Source: CAJQQY01 sp045106765
GTDB lineage: Bacteria; Bacteroidota; Bacteroidia; Chitinophagales; Saprospiraceae
DNA: 64,000 nt
Assembly: GCA_045106765.1 (NCBI GenBank)
Contig: JBGCFD010000102.1
Location: 1-64,000, forward strand
Direction: 5' to 3'
Below are positions 52,411-60,578 of the stretch, piece after piece. Position numbers and translations under genes: made by a program. Position 1 is the first letter of the stretch. The number at the start of each line of letters is the position of its first letter. A model generated the notes under the pieces. That model saw only the letters and a program-made list of their open reading frames with translations. It had not been told where the DNA came from and searched no databases.

Positions 52411-53769
52411 ATGAATGATAGGAGTCGCTACTTAGCAATTGCCATTTCATTATTTTTAATTGGAGCTGTATTTTATTATTTCAGCGACATTGTTGCGTAT
52501 GTTTTAATCGCATGGGTTTTGTCGATGGTAGGACAGCCGATTAACGAGTTTTATAAGAAATATTTAAAACTTGGAAGTGGAGGAAGTGCAGGACTGACCT
52601 TAGTAACATTCATATTTTTATTGACAGGGTTAGTTTGGGTTTTCGTTCCACCAATGATCAAGCAAACTCAAAATTTAGCTGGGATTGATTACGAAAGTTT
52701 GGTAGAGTCGCTAGAAGAACCGATTAATAGTTTGAATAATATTTTGGTCAAGAAGGGTTTGATGGAGGGAGAAATTATTCTAAATGATGATGAAGTTGCT
52801 AATGATTCGATTTCTAATTCTATCGAAACAATAGCTGAGAATATAGAAAAGGATACTGTTCAAATAAACGAAATAGAACAAAAGAAAAATCAAGTAACCA
52901 GCACTTTTGTATCCATTGATTCGATTCTTTTAGAAAATGGAGATACCGTCACCAAAACAAATATCGTCCTTCAAGTTAATATCAACGAGCCAACTGTCGA
53001 CACCCAAAAACCAATCGTAATTGATCCTACCGCAGAAATAAAACATACTGATACACCTATCGAAAAAATTCAAAAAAGAATATTTGCAGCTTTTAATCCA
53101 GGTCAAATTCCCCAAGTGTTTAGTACCTTAATTGGTTTTATGGGAAATCTGTTGATTGCAATTATGTCAATATTATTTATTGCATTTTTCTTTTTGAAAG
53201 AGCAAGGATTATTTTTGAATGCTTTGCAAGCGATCGTTCCAAGTAAATATGAAAAAGAAGTCATTCACGCTCTCGATGATTCGAGCAGATTACTTCGTAG
53301 ATATTTTGTAGGTGTTTCGATTCAAGTATCGGCCATTACTTTTTTTGTTTCGATAGTGTTGACTGTCTTTGGAGTAACAAATGCTTTACTAATTGCATTC
53401 TTTGCTGCATTGATCAATGTCATTCCATATCTTGGACCAGTCATAGGAGCTATGTTTGGAGTCCTGATTACGATATCTTCCAATTTGGATTTGCCATTTT
53501 ATGAAGAGATGTTGCCGTTAATTTTTATTGTAATTGGAACTTTTGCTGCGATGCAATTTCTAGATAATTTTGTACTACAACCATTTATTTTTTCAAATAG
53601 TGTTTCAGCACATCCAGTAGAAATTTTTATAATAATATTGATAGGAGCGAAGTTGAGTGGGATAGTAGGGATGGTATTAGCAATTCCAGTTTATACGGTA
53701 ATTCGAGTAATCGCCAAATCATTCCTCAGCGAATTCAAACTAGTCCAAAAGCTCACGAAAAAACTGTGA
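52411..53769 (+). CDS. AI-2E family (PerM-like) transporter
   Basis: 452 residues with about eight membrane helices (YLAIAISLFLIGAVFYYFSDIV, LTLVTFIFLLTGLVWVFV, GNLLIAIMSILFIAFFFL, LLIAFFAALINVIPYLGPVIGAMFG, family-typical). Between the third and fourth helices is an acidic extension of about 130 residues (DSISNSIETIAENIEKDTVQ, ending VDTQKPIVIDPTAEIK) that I do not recall from ordinary members. Inner-membrane permease; family substrates vary (AI-2, Na+/H+, others). Starts 73 bases after the esterase. Confidence 0.88.
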   Translation: MNDRSRYLAIAISLFLIGAVFYYFSDIVAYVLIAWVLSMVGQPINEFYKKYLKLGSGGSAGLTLVTFIFLLTGLVWVFVPPMIKQTQNLAGIDYESLVESLEEPINSLNNILVKKGLMEGEIILNDDEVANDSISNSIETIAENIEKDTVQINEIEQKKNQVTSTFVSIDSILLENGDTVTKTNIVLQVNINEPTVDTQKPIVIDPTAEIKHTDTPIEKIQKRIFAAFNPGQIPQVFSTLIGFMGNLLIAIMSILFIAFFFLKEQGLFLNALQAIVPSKYEKEVIHALDDSSRLLRRYFVGVSIQVSAITFFVSIVLTVFGVTNALLIAFFAALINVIPYLGPVIGAMFGVLITISSNLDLPFYEEMLPLIFIVIGTFAAMQFLDNFVLQPFIFSNSVSAHPVEIFIIILIGAKLSGIVGMVLAIPVYTVIRVIAKSFLSEFKLVQKLTKKL

Positions 53770-53772
53770 GTA

Positions 53773-53856
53773 ACGGTTAATGTTTAACGATGAATGGTTA
53801 ACACCACTATGTATCAAACGGGGTGTTAATCATTCACCGTTAACAGTTCACCATTA
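53773..53856. terminator. Long hairpin of a dispersed family, copy 1
   Basis: Arms of about 35 bases containing AACGATGAATGGTTAACACC and GGTGTTAATCATTCACCGTT. It lies between the convergent permease (+) and DUF4197 (-) genes. Shares GGTTAATGTTTAACGATGAA with 56679-56777. Confidence 0.75.
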
Positions 53857-53860
53857 AAAA

Positions 53861-54565
53861 TTAGTCTTGCTGCGCAAAAACTTTTCTTAATAAATCAGAA
53901 CTTCTCGCAGAAACATTATTTCGGATATTCAATTCCTCTTTTGCTACCATCGCAAACAATCCATCTAATGCTTTATTCGTGATATAGTCATCCAATTTTG
54001 GATTCTGTTTCTCAACGAAAGGAATCTTATTATACTTTGAAACTACTTTAGTCCATTGATCCAACGCTTTCTTTTTATTGAGTGATCGCTGAATTACTGG
54101 TTGGAATTGACTATACAATTGATTGTAAGTAGTTCGATTCAGATAATCAGTAGCTGCTTTTTTATCTCCTTTCAAAATCCCCATGGCATCTTGAAAAGAC
54201 ATTTTTCTAATCGCAGAAACGAAAATAGGTTTTGCACCTTTGGCAGCATCTTCCGCGGCGCGATTAATTTTTTCAATAGCATTATCAACAAGACTTCCTG
54301 CTCCGATATCTCTCAACGTTTTTTCAACTTTTTGAGCCTCTGCTGGTAATAAAATCTTGTATGGAGATTTATAATATCCATCAAGAGCAGATAATCGATC
54401 AGAACCTTTTCCAATTCCAATTTGAAGTGCTTCTTTTAATCCATTTCCAATTTGCTCTGAAGTCAAACCTGTAGCAGCGGTAGCTGAATCTAAAACTTGT
54501 TGCAATTCAGTACAAGCTACGAATTGAAAGCAAATAAATAAAAGTGCAATTTTTTTATACATCAT
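53861..54565 (-). CDS. DUF4197 lipoprotein
   Basis: 234 residues, lipobox signal MMYKKIALLFICFQFVAC (first ATG used; the next codon is also ATG). Matches DUF4197: GLKEALQIGIGKGSDRLSALDGYYKSPYKILLP, VDNAIEKINRAAEDAAKGAKPIFVSAI, FQDAMGILKGDKKAATDYLNRTTY, DDYITNKALDGLFAMVAKEE. Periplasmic, function unknown. Complete length for the family. Confidence 0.9.
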   Translation of the reverse strand: MMYKKIALLFICFQFVACTELQQVLDSATAATGLTSEQIGNGLKEALQIGIGKGSDRLSALDGYYKSPYKILLPAEAQKVEKTLRDIGAGSLVDNAIEKINRAAEDAAKGAKPIFVSAIRKMSFQDAMGILKGDKKAATDYLNRTTYNQLYSQFQPVIQRSLNKKKALDQWTKVVSKYNKIPFVEKQNPKLDDYITNKALDGLFAMVAKEELNIRNNVSARSSDLLRKVFAQQD

Positions 54566-54750
54566 ATTCTTTTTTTGTGAAAAAATGCTTTGTTGATTTT
54601 TCTAAATCAACATCGGTTATAATTATTTAAACGAATGACTTTATGATAAGGGTGTTATAGAAAAATTAAATATTTGATTCGATAGATTTAATTGATGCTA
54701 GGTAAAATAGTATTTGAGAACCCAAAATGTCTAACGTAAAACGAATACGC

Positions 54751-55263
54751 TTACCCAGCGTAATATCTAGTACAACTTTTACAAAGACACCCATCATATT
54801 TTTGATCCAACATTGCTTGAGTTTGAGGATGGATTTTCACTTTTTGACACCAACAATTTTCATCCTTATAACAGATTAATGGATTCCCACATCGAGGACA
54901 TTGTTCAATGAAATTTTGATTTAGTTGTACCGAGGAGCTATCTAATTTCACTCCAGGCATTGGGTTTTCTTTAGTTATCTTAATGGTGACTTCATGAATG
55001 TTATCAAATTGAAATTTTAAACTATAAAGTATTCTCGCACCTATCGTTTCCAATAATCTAGTCTTGATTTTCATTTCTTTTTGGCAAATCAAGTAAACAG
55101 TTTCGTAATTAATTGTTTTATATAGGTCATCACTTTCAGCAGCTTCGCTAAAGTTTGTTTTAATAAAAACATCGATGACATAATTATTACCAATAATTTG
55201 CTCTTCTTCATAAAATCCATGGTACGCATAAAAACGCATACCTTCCAAGGCTATTTGGCTCAT
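54751..55263 (-). CDS. folB: Dihydroneopterin aldolase fused to a cysteine-rich CWC domain
   Basis: 170 residues. Residues 1-118 are FolB (IALEGMRFYAYHGFYEEEQ, with the catalytic-region YHG, DLYKTINYETVY, LLETIGARIL, VTIKITKENPMPGVKLDSSSVQL), which cleaves dihydroneopterin in folate synthesis. Residues about 122-170 carry a Cys-rich tail (CPRCG, ENCWCQKV, CLCKSCTRYYAG) matching the small CWC family often encoded separately. No frame break between them, so it is a genuine fusion. Likely metal-binding tail. PabB for the same pathway lies 3 kb away. Confidence 0.88.
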   Translation of the reverse strand: MSQIALEGMRFYAYHGFYEEEQIIGNNYVIDVFIKTNFSEAAESDDLYKTINYETVYLICQKEMKIKTRLLETIGARILYSLKFQFDNIHEVTIKITKENPMPGVKLDSSSVQLNQNFIEQCPRCGNPLICYKDENCWCQKVKIHPQTQAMLDQKYDGCLCKSCTRYYAG

Positions 55264-55415
55264 TTTTTTATTTTTTCGTTCTTAGTCTAAAAAATGCAAG
55301 GATCAAATGTAGAATTTTTTTTTCCATAAAAAAACATCAAAACGAGAGATTCTACGTACAAAAAATGATTCTTAATTATGACAGGAATGTGAATCATACT
55401 TTCTATAAGAATATG

Positions 55416-55423
55416 TATTTTTG
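55416..55423 (+). promoter_or_regulatory. Candidate -7 promoter box of gcdH
   Basis: TATTTTTG matches TAnnTTTG exactly, 36 bases before the glutaryl-CoA dehydrogenase start. Confidence 0.5.
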
Positions 55424-55459
55424 CAAAAATTAAATTATAACCAATAAAACTTTAAGAAT

Positions 55460-56680
55460 ATGTCAAACGCAAATGGCAAGGCAACTCATCCAACCACATC
55501 ATCTAAAACTGATCGATTTCAGGGACATGATTATTATAACATAGATGAGTTATTGAATGAAGATCACTTACTCGCTCGGGATGCAGTACGTGATTGGGTC
55601 AAGCAAGAAGTGAGTCCAATTATTGAAGACTACTCTGAACGAGCAGAATGTCCACAACATTTGTTCAAAGGATTAGCTGAAATTGGCGCTTTTGGACCTA
55701 GTCTTCCTGCTAAATATGGTTGTGGAGGAATGGATGAAATCGCATACGGAATCATCATGCAAGAATTAGAAAGAGGAGATTCGGGTATTCGTTCGATGGC
55801 TTCTGTCCAAGGATCATTAGTAATGTATCCGATTTACCGATTTGGTTCTGAGGAGCAAAAAATGAAATATTTACCAAAATTAGCCAATGGAGAATTGATC
55901 GGATGTTTTGGTTTGACTGAACCAGATCATGGATCTAATCCAAGTGGGATGATTACGAATATTCGAGATGATGGAGATCATGTAATTTTGAATGGAGCAA
56001 AAATGTGGATTACCAATTCACCAGTTGCTGATATTGCCGTTGTTTGGGCAAAAAATGAAGCAGGTCGAATCAAAGGTCTCATCGTGGAAAAAGGAATGAA
56101 AGGTTTTACTGCACCAGAAATTCATGGAAAATTAAGTCTTCGTGCATCCATTACAGGAGAACTTGTCTTTGAAGATGTACGAGTGCCAAAATCAAATATT
56201 TTACCTGAGGTAGAAGGATTAAAAGGACCATTGAGTTGCTTGTCAAAAGCTAGATATGGAATTGCTTGGGGAGCGATTGGAGCAGCAATGGATTGCTACG
56301 ATTCAGCTTTAAGATACTCACAAGAACGAATTCAATTTGGAAAACCAATCGGTCAATTCCAATTGACTCAAAAGAAATTAGCGGAGATGATTACCGAAAT
56401 TACCAAAGCTCAATTATTGGCTTGGAGACTTGGAACATTGGCTAATGTGGGTAAAGCTACTTCTGCTCAAATTTCTATGGCTAAAAGAAATAACGTTCAT
56501 ATGGCATTAGAAATCGCAAGGGAAGCTCGACAAATTCATGGCGGAATGGGAATCACTAATGAATACCCAATCATGCGACACATGATGAATTTGGAAACAG
56601 TTTTAACTTACGAAGGTACCCATGACATTCACTTGTTGATTACAGGAATGGACGTGACGGGCTTTAATGCGTTTAAATAA
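55460..56680 (+). CDS. gcdH: Glutaryl-CoA dehydrogenase (acyl-CoA dehydrogenase family)
   Basis: 406 residues. Oxidises and decarboxylates glutaryl-CoA to crotonyl-CoA (lysine/tryptophan degradation). Blocks that separate GCDH from other ACADs: GCFGLTEPDHGSNPSGM, KLSLRASITGELVFEDVRVP, CLSKARYGIAWGAIGAAMDCY, QKKLAEMITEIT, MNLETVLTYEGTHDIHLLITG with the catalytic Glu in YEGTHD. FAD-dependent, cytosolic, passes electrons to ETF. Stop codon is embedded in a long hairpin (56679). Confidence 0.9.
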   Translation: MSNANGKATHPTTSSKTDRFQGHDYYNIDELLNEDHLLARDAVRDWVKQEVSPIIEDYSERAECPQHLFKGLAEIGAFGPSLPAKYGCGGMDEIAYGIIMQELERGDSGIRSMASVQGSLVMYPIYRFGSEEQKMKYLPKLANGELIGCFGLTEPDHGSNPSGMITNIRDDGDHVILNGAKMWITNSPVADIAVVWAKNEAGRIKGLIVEKGMKGFTAPEIHGKLSLRASITGELVFEDVRVPKSNILPEVEGLKGPLSCLSKARYGIAWGAIGAAMDCYDSALRYSQERIQFGKPIGQFQLTQKKLAEMITEITKAQLLAWRLGTLANVGKATSAQISMAKRNNVHMALEIAREARQIHGGMGITNEYPIMRHMMNLETVLTYEGTHDIHLLITGMDVTGFNAFK

Positions 56681-56777
56681 TGGTTAATGTTTAACGATGA
56701 ATGGTTAATACCATTTTGTGTTTCAAAATAGTGGTATTCACCATTCATCATTAACAACCCACCATTCGTTTTAGTGT
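56679..56777. terminator. Long hairpin of a dispersed family, copy 2
   Basis: Arms AATGGTTAATGTTTAACGAT...ATACC and GGTATTCACCATTCATCATT...CCATT. Same family as 53773-53856; it begins in the gcdH stop codon. Confidence 0.75.
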
Positions 56778-56896
56778 TAATAAAAACTTAAACTTCCTAG
56801 TATTAAGGAATTTTATGTATTTTTCTACCTCTTTTATCCAACAAAACCAGGCAATCTATACGTTTAAATTCTAAGAAAAAACTTAAAGAATATATT

Positions 56897-58264
56897 ATGT
56901 CTAAACGATTTTTTATTGCTTGCCTATCTATTTTGTTTTTTTCCTTTGGGGAAATCTTCGCTCAAGGAGAACAACCAATCGAATTAAGTAATCCGTCTTT
57001 TGAAGATTTTGCAAGACCAAGTAATACACCCAGAGGATGGTATGATTGCGGTGATATTAATTATCCACTAGAAACGGCTCCTGATGTTCATCCTTCTGGT
57101 GGGGAAGAACCATCTTTTGGAGTAACTTCAAAAGCTTATGATGGAGATACTTATTTAGGAATGGTGGTTCGTTCAAATGATTCACATGAATCAGTTTCTC
57201 AAAGATTAAAGAAGCCTTTGATGCCAGGGCAATGTTATTCTTTTAGTATTTACGTTGCTACTTCAAAAGTATACAAAAGTCAAATTCGGGGATCAAAAGA
57301 ATTCGTAGATTTTGTAACACCAATCAAATTAAGTATCAAAGGAGGAGTTGGGTTTTGTGATCCATCAGTAACATTAGCGGAAACGAAATTAATTGATCAT
57401 GCTGATTGGAAAGAATACACGTTCAAATTTGAACCAAAAAGAAAAATTAGCTACATCGTTTTTGAAGCAAGATACCAGACTCCAACTTTTTCACCACCTA
57501 ATGGAAATATTTTACTAGATAATGCTTCTGCTATCCAACCAATTCCATGTGATGAATCTTTGGTACAAAAACCAATTGTAAAAATTACAACTCCAACTGC
57601 TTCTCCAAAAACGGTGAACTATAAGAGTTATAAGTTGGTTGCAAATGTGAAAAATGTAAAAGAGAAACGAAAAATTTTACTAAAAGTAAATGATAAAAAT
57701 ATTAGATCATTCAAATACAATTCAGCTACGGGTAAAGTAACAGCTAATCTTAAATTAAAAGAAGGTGCAAATAAAATTATCGTAAAAGCTGCTAACTCAG
57801 GCGGAAATGCTACTGATGATGCAACGATTAATTATGAAATCCCTGCGGAAGTATCAGTTCCCGAAGAGGTGGTGGTTACTGAAATTGAAAAAGAATTAGG
57901 TGCTATAGGTGAAGGAGAAACCATTCGTGTCGATCAACTTAATTTTGAGATAAATTCTTTTATAATTACCAATGATTCGAGACCTGTTCTCAATGATATT
58001 TATAATTATTTAAATAAAAATTCAAAAGTATCTGTTGAGATTGGAGGACACACGAATCGTTTTTGCGATACCGAATATTGCCAAACTTTATCAACGAATA
58101 GAGCAAAAGCTGTTGTTGATTTTTTAGTCCAAAAAGGAATATCGTCCAATAGATTGACTTATCGTGGATATGGAAAAACGCAACAAATTACTTTTTCTAA
58201 AAATGCTGAAATGCAAAAGCAAAACCAAAGGGTAGAAATTAAAATATTAAGTCTTGGTGGTTAA
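56897..58264 (+). CDS. OmpA-family outer-membrane protein
   Basis: 455 residues. Signal peptide to about IFAQG, an N-terminal carbohydrate-binding-like jelly roll (PSFEDFARPSNTPRGWYDCGD, YLGMVVRSNDSHESVSQRL), a middle immunoglobulin-like segment (ANVKNVKEKRKILLKVNDKN), and a C-terminal OmpA domain (about 345-452; VEIGGHTNRFCDTEYCQTLSTNRAKAVVDFL, RLTYRGYGKTQQ) that binds peptidoglycan. Anchors the outer membrane or a surface structure to the cell wall. Confidence 0.87.
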   Translation: MSKRFFIACLSILFFSFGEIFAQGEQPIELSNPSFEDFARPSNTPRGWYDCGDINYPLETAPDVHPSGGEEPSFGVTSKAYDGDTYLGMVVRSNDSHESVSQRLKKPLMPGQCYSFSIYVATSKVYKSQIRGSKEFVDFVTPIKLSIKGGVGFCDPSVTLAETKLIDHADWKEYTFKFEPKRKISYIVFEARYQTPTFSPPNGNILLDNASAIQPIPCDESLVQKPIVKITTPTASPKTVNYKSYKLVANVKNVKEKRKILLKVNDKNIRSFKYNSATGKVTANLKLKEGANKIIVKAANSGGNATDDATINYEIPAEVSVPEEVVVTEIEKELGAIGEGETIRVDQLNFEINSFIITNDSRPVLNDIYNYLNKNSKVSVEIGGHTNRFCDTEYCQTLSTNRAKAVVDFLVQKGISSNRLTYRGYGKTQQITFSKNAEMQKQNQRVEIKILSLGG

Positions 58265-58299
58265 AAACCCAATGTGTTAAATATTCATAAAAAAAAGAT

Positions 58300-58336
58300 A
58301 AAAGCGTTGTTGGAAAGTATCCTACAGCGCTTTTTT
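58300..58336 (+). terminator. Terminator hairpin
   Basis: AAAAGCG(t)TGT(t)GGA pairs with TCC(t)ACA(g)CGCTTTTTT, two symmetric mismatches, after the OmpA gene. Confidence 0.75.
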
Positions 58337-58411
58337 CGTCTCAACTATTGAACGTACTTTTGTGTTCAGATGTAGCTAACCAATATATTGGGAGGTAACA
58401 AAAAATGGTTT

Positions 58412-59734
58412 ATGATAGAACTTTTCTTTGATAAAAATATAACCACATTCAAAGTCGATGATATGCTTCTTTTTAAAAAGAAAGCATTCGCATGGGCCAC
58501 TCAATTTGAGGTGGTGAGTTATCTCGATAGCAATCAGCATATTTCGAAATATTCCAAATATGAGGCACTCCTTGCTGTTGGAGCAGAAGATGAAATATTA
58601 CCTAGCGAGAAGGAACAATCAAGTTTTGAAACATTAAAATCTTTTTACGACACCAAAAAAGATTGGATCTTCGGATTCCTCACTTACGATGTAAAAAATG
58701 AAATCGAAGATCTCCATTCCAATAATCTCGATAATATTGAACTACCCAATCTCCATTTTTTTCAGCCCAAAATAGTGATTGAGTTTTTACAAAAAGAAAT
58801 AAAAATTCATTCCAAATATGAAAAAGCCATTTCTGTTTTTGAAGAAATAAATGAAACGTCTATTTTGAATGGATCTATTTTTTCCAATAAAAAAATACAA
58901 AAAAAAGATATCCAACATCGGATTCCGAAGGAAGAATATTTAGAAAAGATTGGTCAAATAAAATCTCATATCAGCAAAGGGGATATTTATGAAATGAATT
59001 TCTGTCAAGAGTTTTTTGTCGAAGATGCAGAAGTGAATCCATATACTTTGTTTGAAAAATTCAATACAATTGGAAAAGCACCTTTTGCTGCTTTTTACAA
59101 ATTCAAGAATAAATATTTACTCTGTGAAAGTCCTGAAAGATTTGTGACGAAGCGTGGTCAAAAATTAATTTCCCAACCAATCAAAGGAACGATCAAACGA
59201 GGAGTAACTGTTGAAGAAGATGAGCAACTCAAAAAGCAATTATACCATTCGCCAAAAGATAGATCTGAAAATGTAATGATCGTGGATTTGGTTCGAAATG
59301 ATTTTGGGAAAAGTTGCAAAGCAGGTTCCGTCGAAGTGGAAGAATTATTTGGAATTCATTCATTCGAACAAGTTCATCAGATGATTTCCACCATCGTAGG
59401 TGTGCTGGAAGAAGATGTTCATTTTGTCGATGCCATCAAAAATGCTTACCCAATGGGGTCAATGACAGGTGCACCAAAAATCCGAGCAATGGAACTCATC
59501 GAGCAATTTGAAAAAACAAAAAGAGGATTGTATTCAGGTGCTGTTGGCTATATCACGCCTGAGGGGGATTTTGATTTTAATGTCGTGATTCGTAGCATGA
59601 TTTATAATGAGGATAAAAAATATTTGTCTTACCAAACAGGTGGAGCGATCATCTTTGATTCCAACCCTGAGGGAGAATATGAAGAATGTTTACTAAAAGC
59701 TAAAGGCTTTTTTCAAATGATGAACGATAAATGA
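58412..59734 (+). CDS. pabB: Aminodeoxychorismate synthase component I
   Basis: 440 residues from ATG 58412; the in-frame TTG at 58388 gives no homologous text. Converts chorismate and ammonia to 4-amino-4-deoxychorismate for folate. Chorismate-binding domain: RIPKEEYLEKIGQIKSHISKG, YEMNFCQEFF, ISQPIKGTIKRG (PIKGT), ENVMIVDLVRNDFGK, GSMTGAPKIRAMELIE, RGLYSGAVGYI and a final GGAIIFDSNPEGEYEE. PIKGT supports PabB over anthranilate synthase TrpE. No PabC fusion is seen. Confidence 0.9.
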   Translation: MIELFFDKNITTFKVDDMLLFKKKAFAWATQFEVVSYLDSNQHISKYSKYEALLAVGAEDEILPSEKEQSSFETLKSFYDTKKDWIFGFLTYDVKNEIEDLHSNNLDNIELPNLHFFQPKIVIEFLQKEIKIHSKYEKAISVFEEINETSILNGSIFSNKKIQKKDIQHRIPKEEYLEKIGQIKSHISKGDIYEMNFCQEFFVEDAEVNPYTLFEKFNTIGKAPFAAFYKFKNKYLLCESPERFVTKRGQKLISQPIKGTIKRGVTVEEDEQLKKQLYHSPKDRSENVMIVDLVRNDFGKSCKAGSVEVEELFGIHSFEQVHQMISTIVGVLEEDVHFVDAIKNAYPMGSMTGAPKIRAMELIEQFEKTKRGLYSGAVGYITPEGDFDFNVVIRSMIYNEDKKYLSYQTGGAIIFDSNPEGEYEECLLKAKGFFQMMNDK

Positions 59735-59785
59735 TAAACGGTGAATGTGAGAAATATTCATCATTCATCGTTTATCATTTATCAA
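59724..59785. terminator. Terminator hairpin overlapping the pabB stop
   Basis: GATAAATGATAAACGGTGAATG pairs with CATTCATCGTTTATCATTTATC (one wobble). The TGA of pabB lies in the left arm. The arm shares AACGrTGAATG with the hairpins at 53773 and 56679. Confidence 0.82.
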
Positions 59786-59804
59786 TATTTCCTAGCTTTG
59801 TAGC

Positions 59805-60398
59805 ATGGTAAAAAAAGATAAATCAAGACGAACTGAAATTTTGGAAAAAGCCGCGATTCTTTTTCACAAAAAAGGTTACTCCGCAACTTCTGTCCGCAAC
59901 ATTGCACTAGAAATGAAGATGGAATCTGCCAGTTTGTACAACCATATCAATTCAAAGCAAGAAATTCTTCAAGCGATTTTACTCCCCATTGCACACCGCT
60001 ACACAAAAGGCATCCAAGAAATTTCGAACTCGCCACTCACTTCCATCCAACAACTCGAACGAATTATTGCCGATCAAATTAGAATTACTATAGAAAATAC
60101 AGATGGCGTTTCTTTGATTCCAACCGAGTGGGTTCACCTAGAAAAAATAAAAGAAAGAGATGCTTTAAAAGAATTTTTAGACCTAAGGGATCTTTATGAG
60201 AAAGAGTTTAAAAAGGTATTTAAAAATTGTATCAAAGATGGGTACTTGAGAACTGTAAATGTTGAGATTGCTGTGTTTTCCATTTTATCGACTTTACGTT
60301 GGTTGTATTCATGGTATTCAAAAAATCAAAATATCAATCCTTTAGTTTTAGAAACAGAACTCCTTAATAATTTAATTGGAGGGCTAAAAAAGACGTAA
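59805..60398 (+). CDS. TetR/AcrR family regulator
   Basis: 197 residues. Helix-turn-helix: SRRTEILEKAAILFHKKGYS, ATSVRNIALEMKMESASLYNHINSKQEIL. The C-terminal domain lacks recognisable ligand motifs. In several phyla a TetR repressor (PaaR type) controls phenylacetate genes; this one lies 2.1 kb upstream of paaE with one unrelated gene in between, so it is a plausible but unproven Paa regulator. Confidence 0.86.
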   Translation: MVKKDKSRRTEILEKAAILFHKKGYSATSVRNIALEMKMESASLYNHINSKQEILQAILLPIAHRYTKGIQEISNSPLTSIQQLERIIADQIRITIENTDGVSLIPTEWVHLEKIKERDALKEFLDLRDLYEKEFKKVFKNCIKDGYLRTVNVEIAVFSILSTLRWLYSWYSKNQNINPLVLETELLNNLIGGLKKT

Positions 60399-60578
60399 AT
60401 TTTACTTTTTAGAAAATTATTTTTGAGATTTTAATTGAAAAATCACTTATCTTACAGTCTTTAAGAGAAACAATTTAAAAACCTTTAGAATTACTTTCCT
60501 CCAAAAAACTACTAAGACCCTCCTTCCAATCCGATATTTTTAAACATACTTTTTTAGCAAACATTCACATTCACGAAC

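Noticed and set aside
58390..58395. GGAGGT as a Shine-Dalgarno site for pabB
   Set aside because: It lies 16 bases from the chosen ATG, too far; the only closer in-frame option would be the TTG that precedes it, and genes here generally lack such sites.
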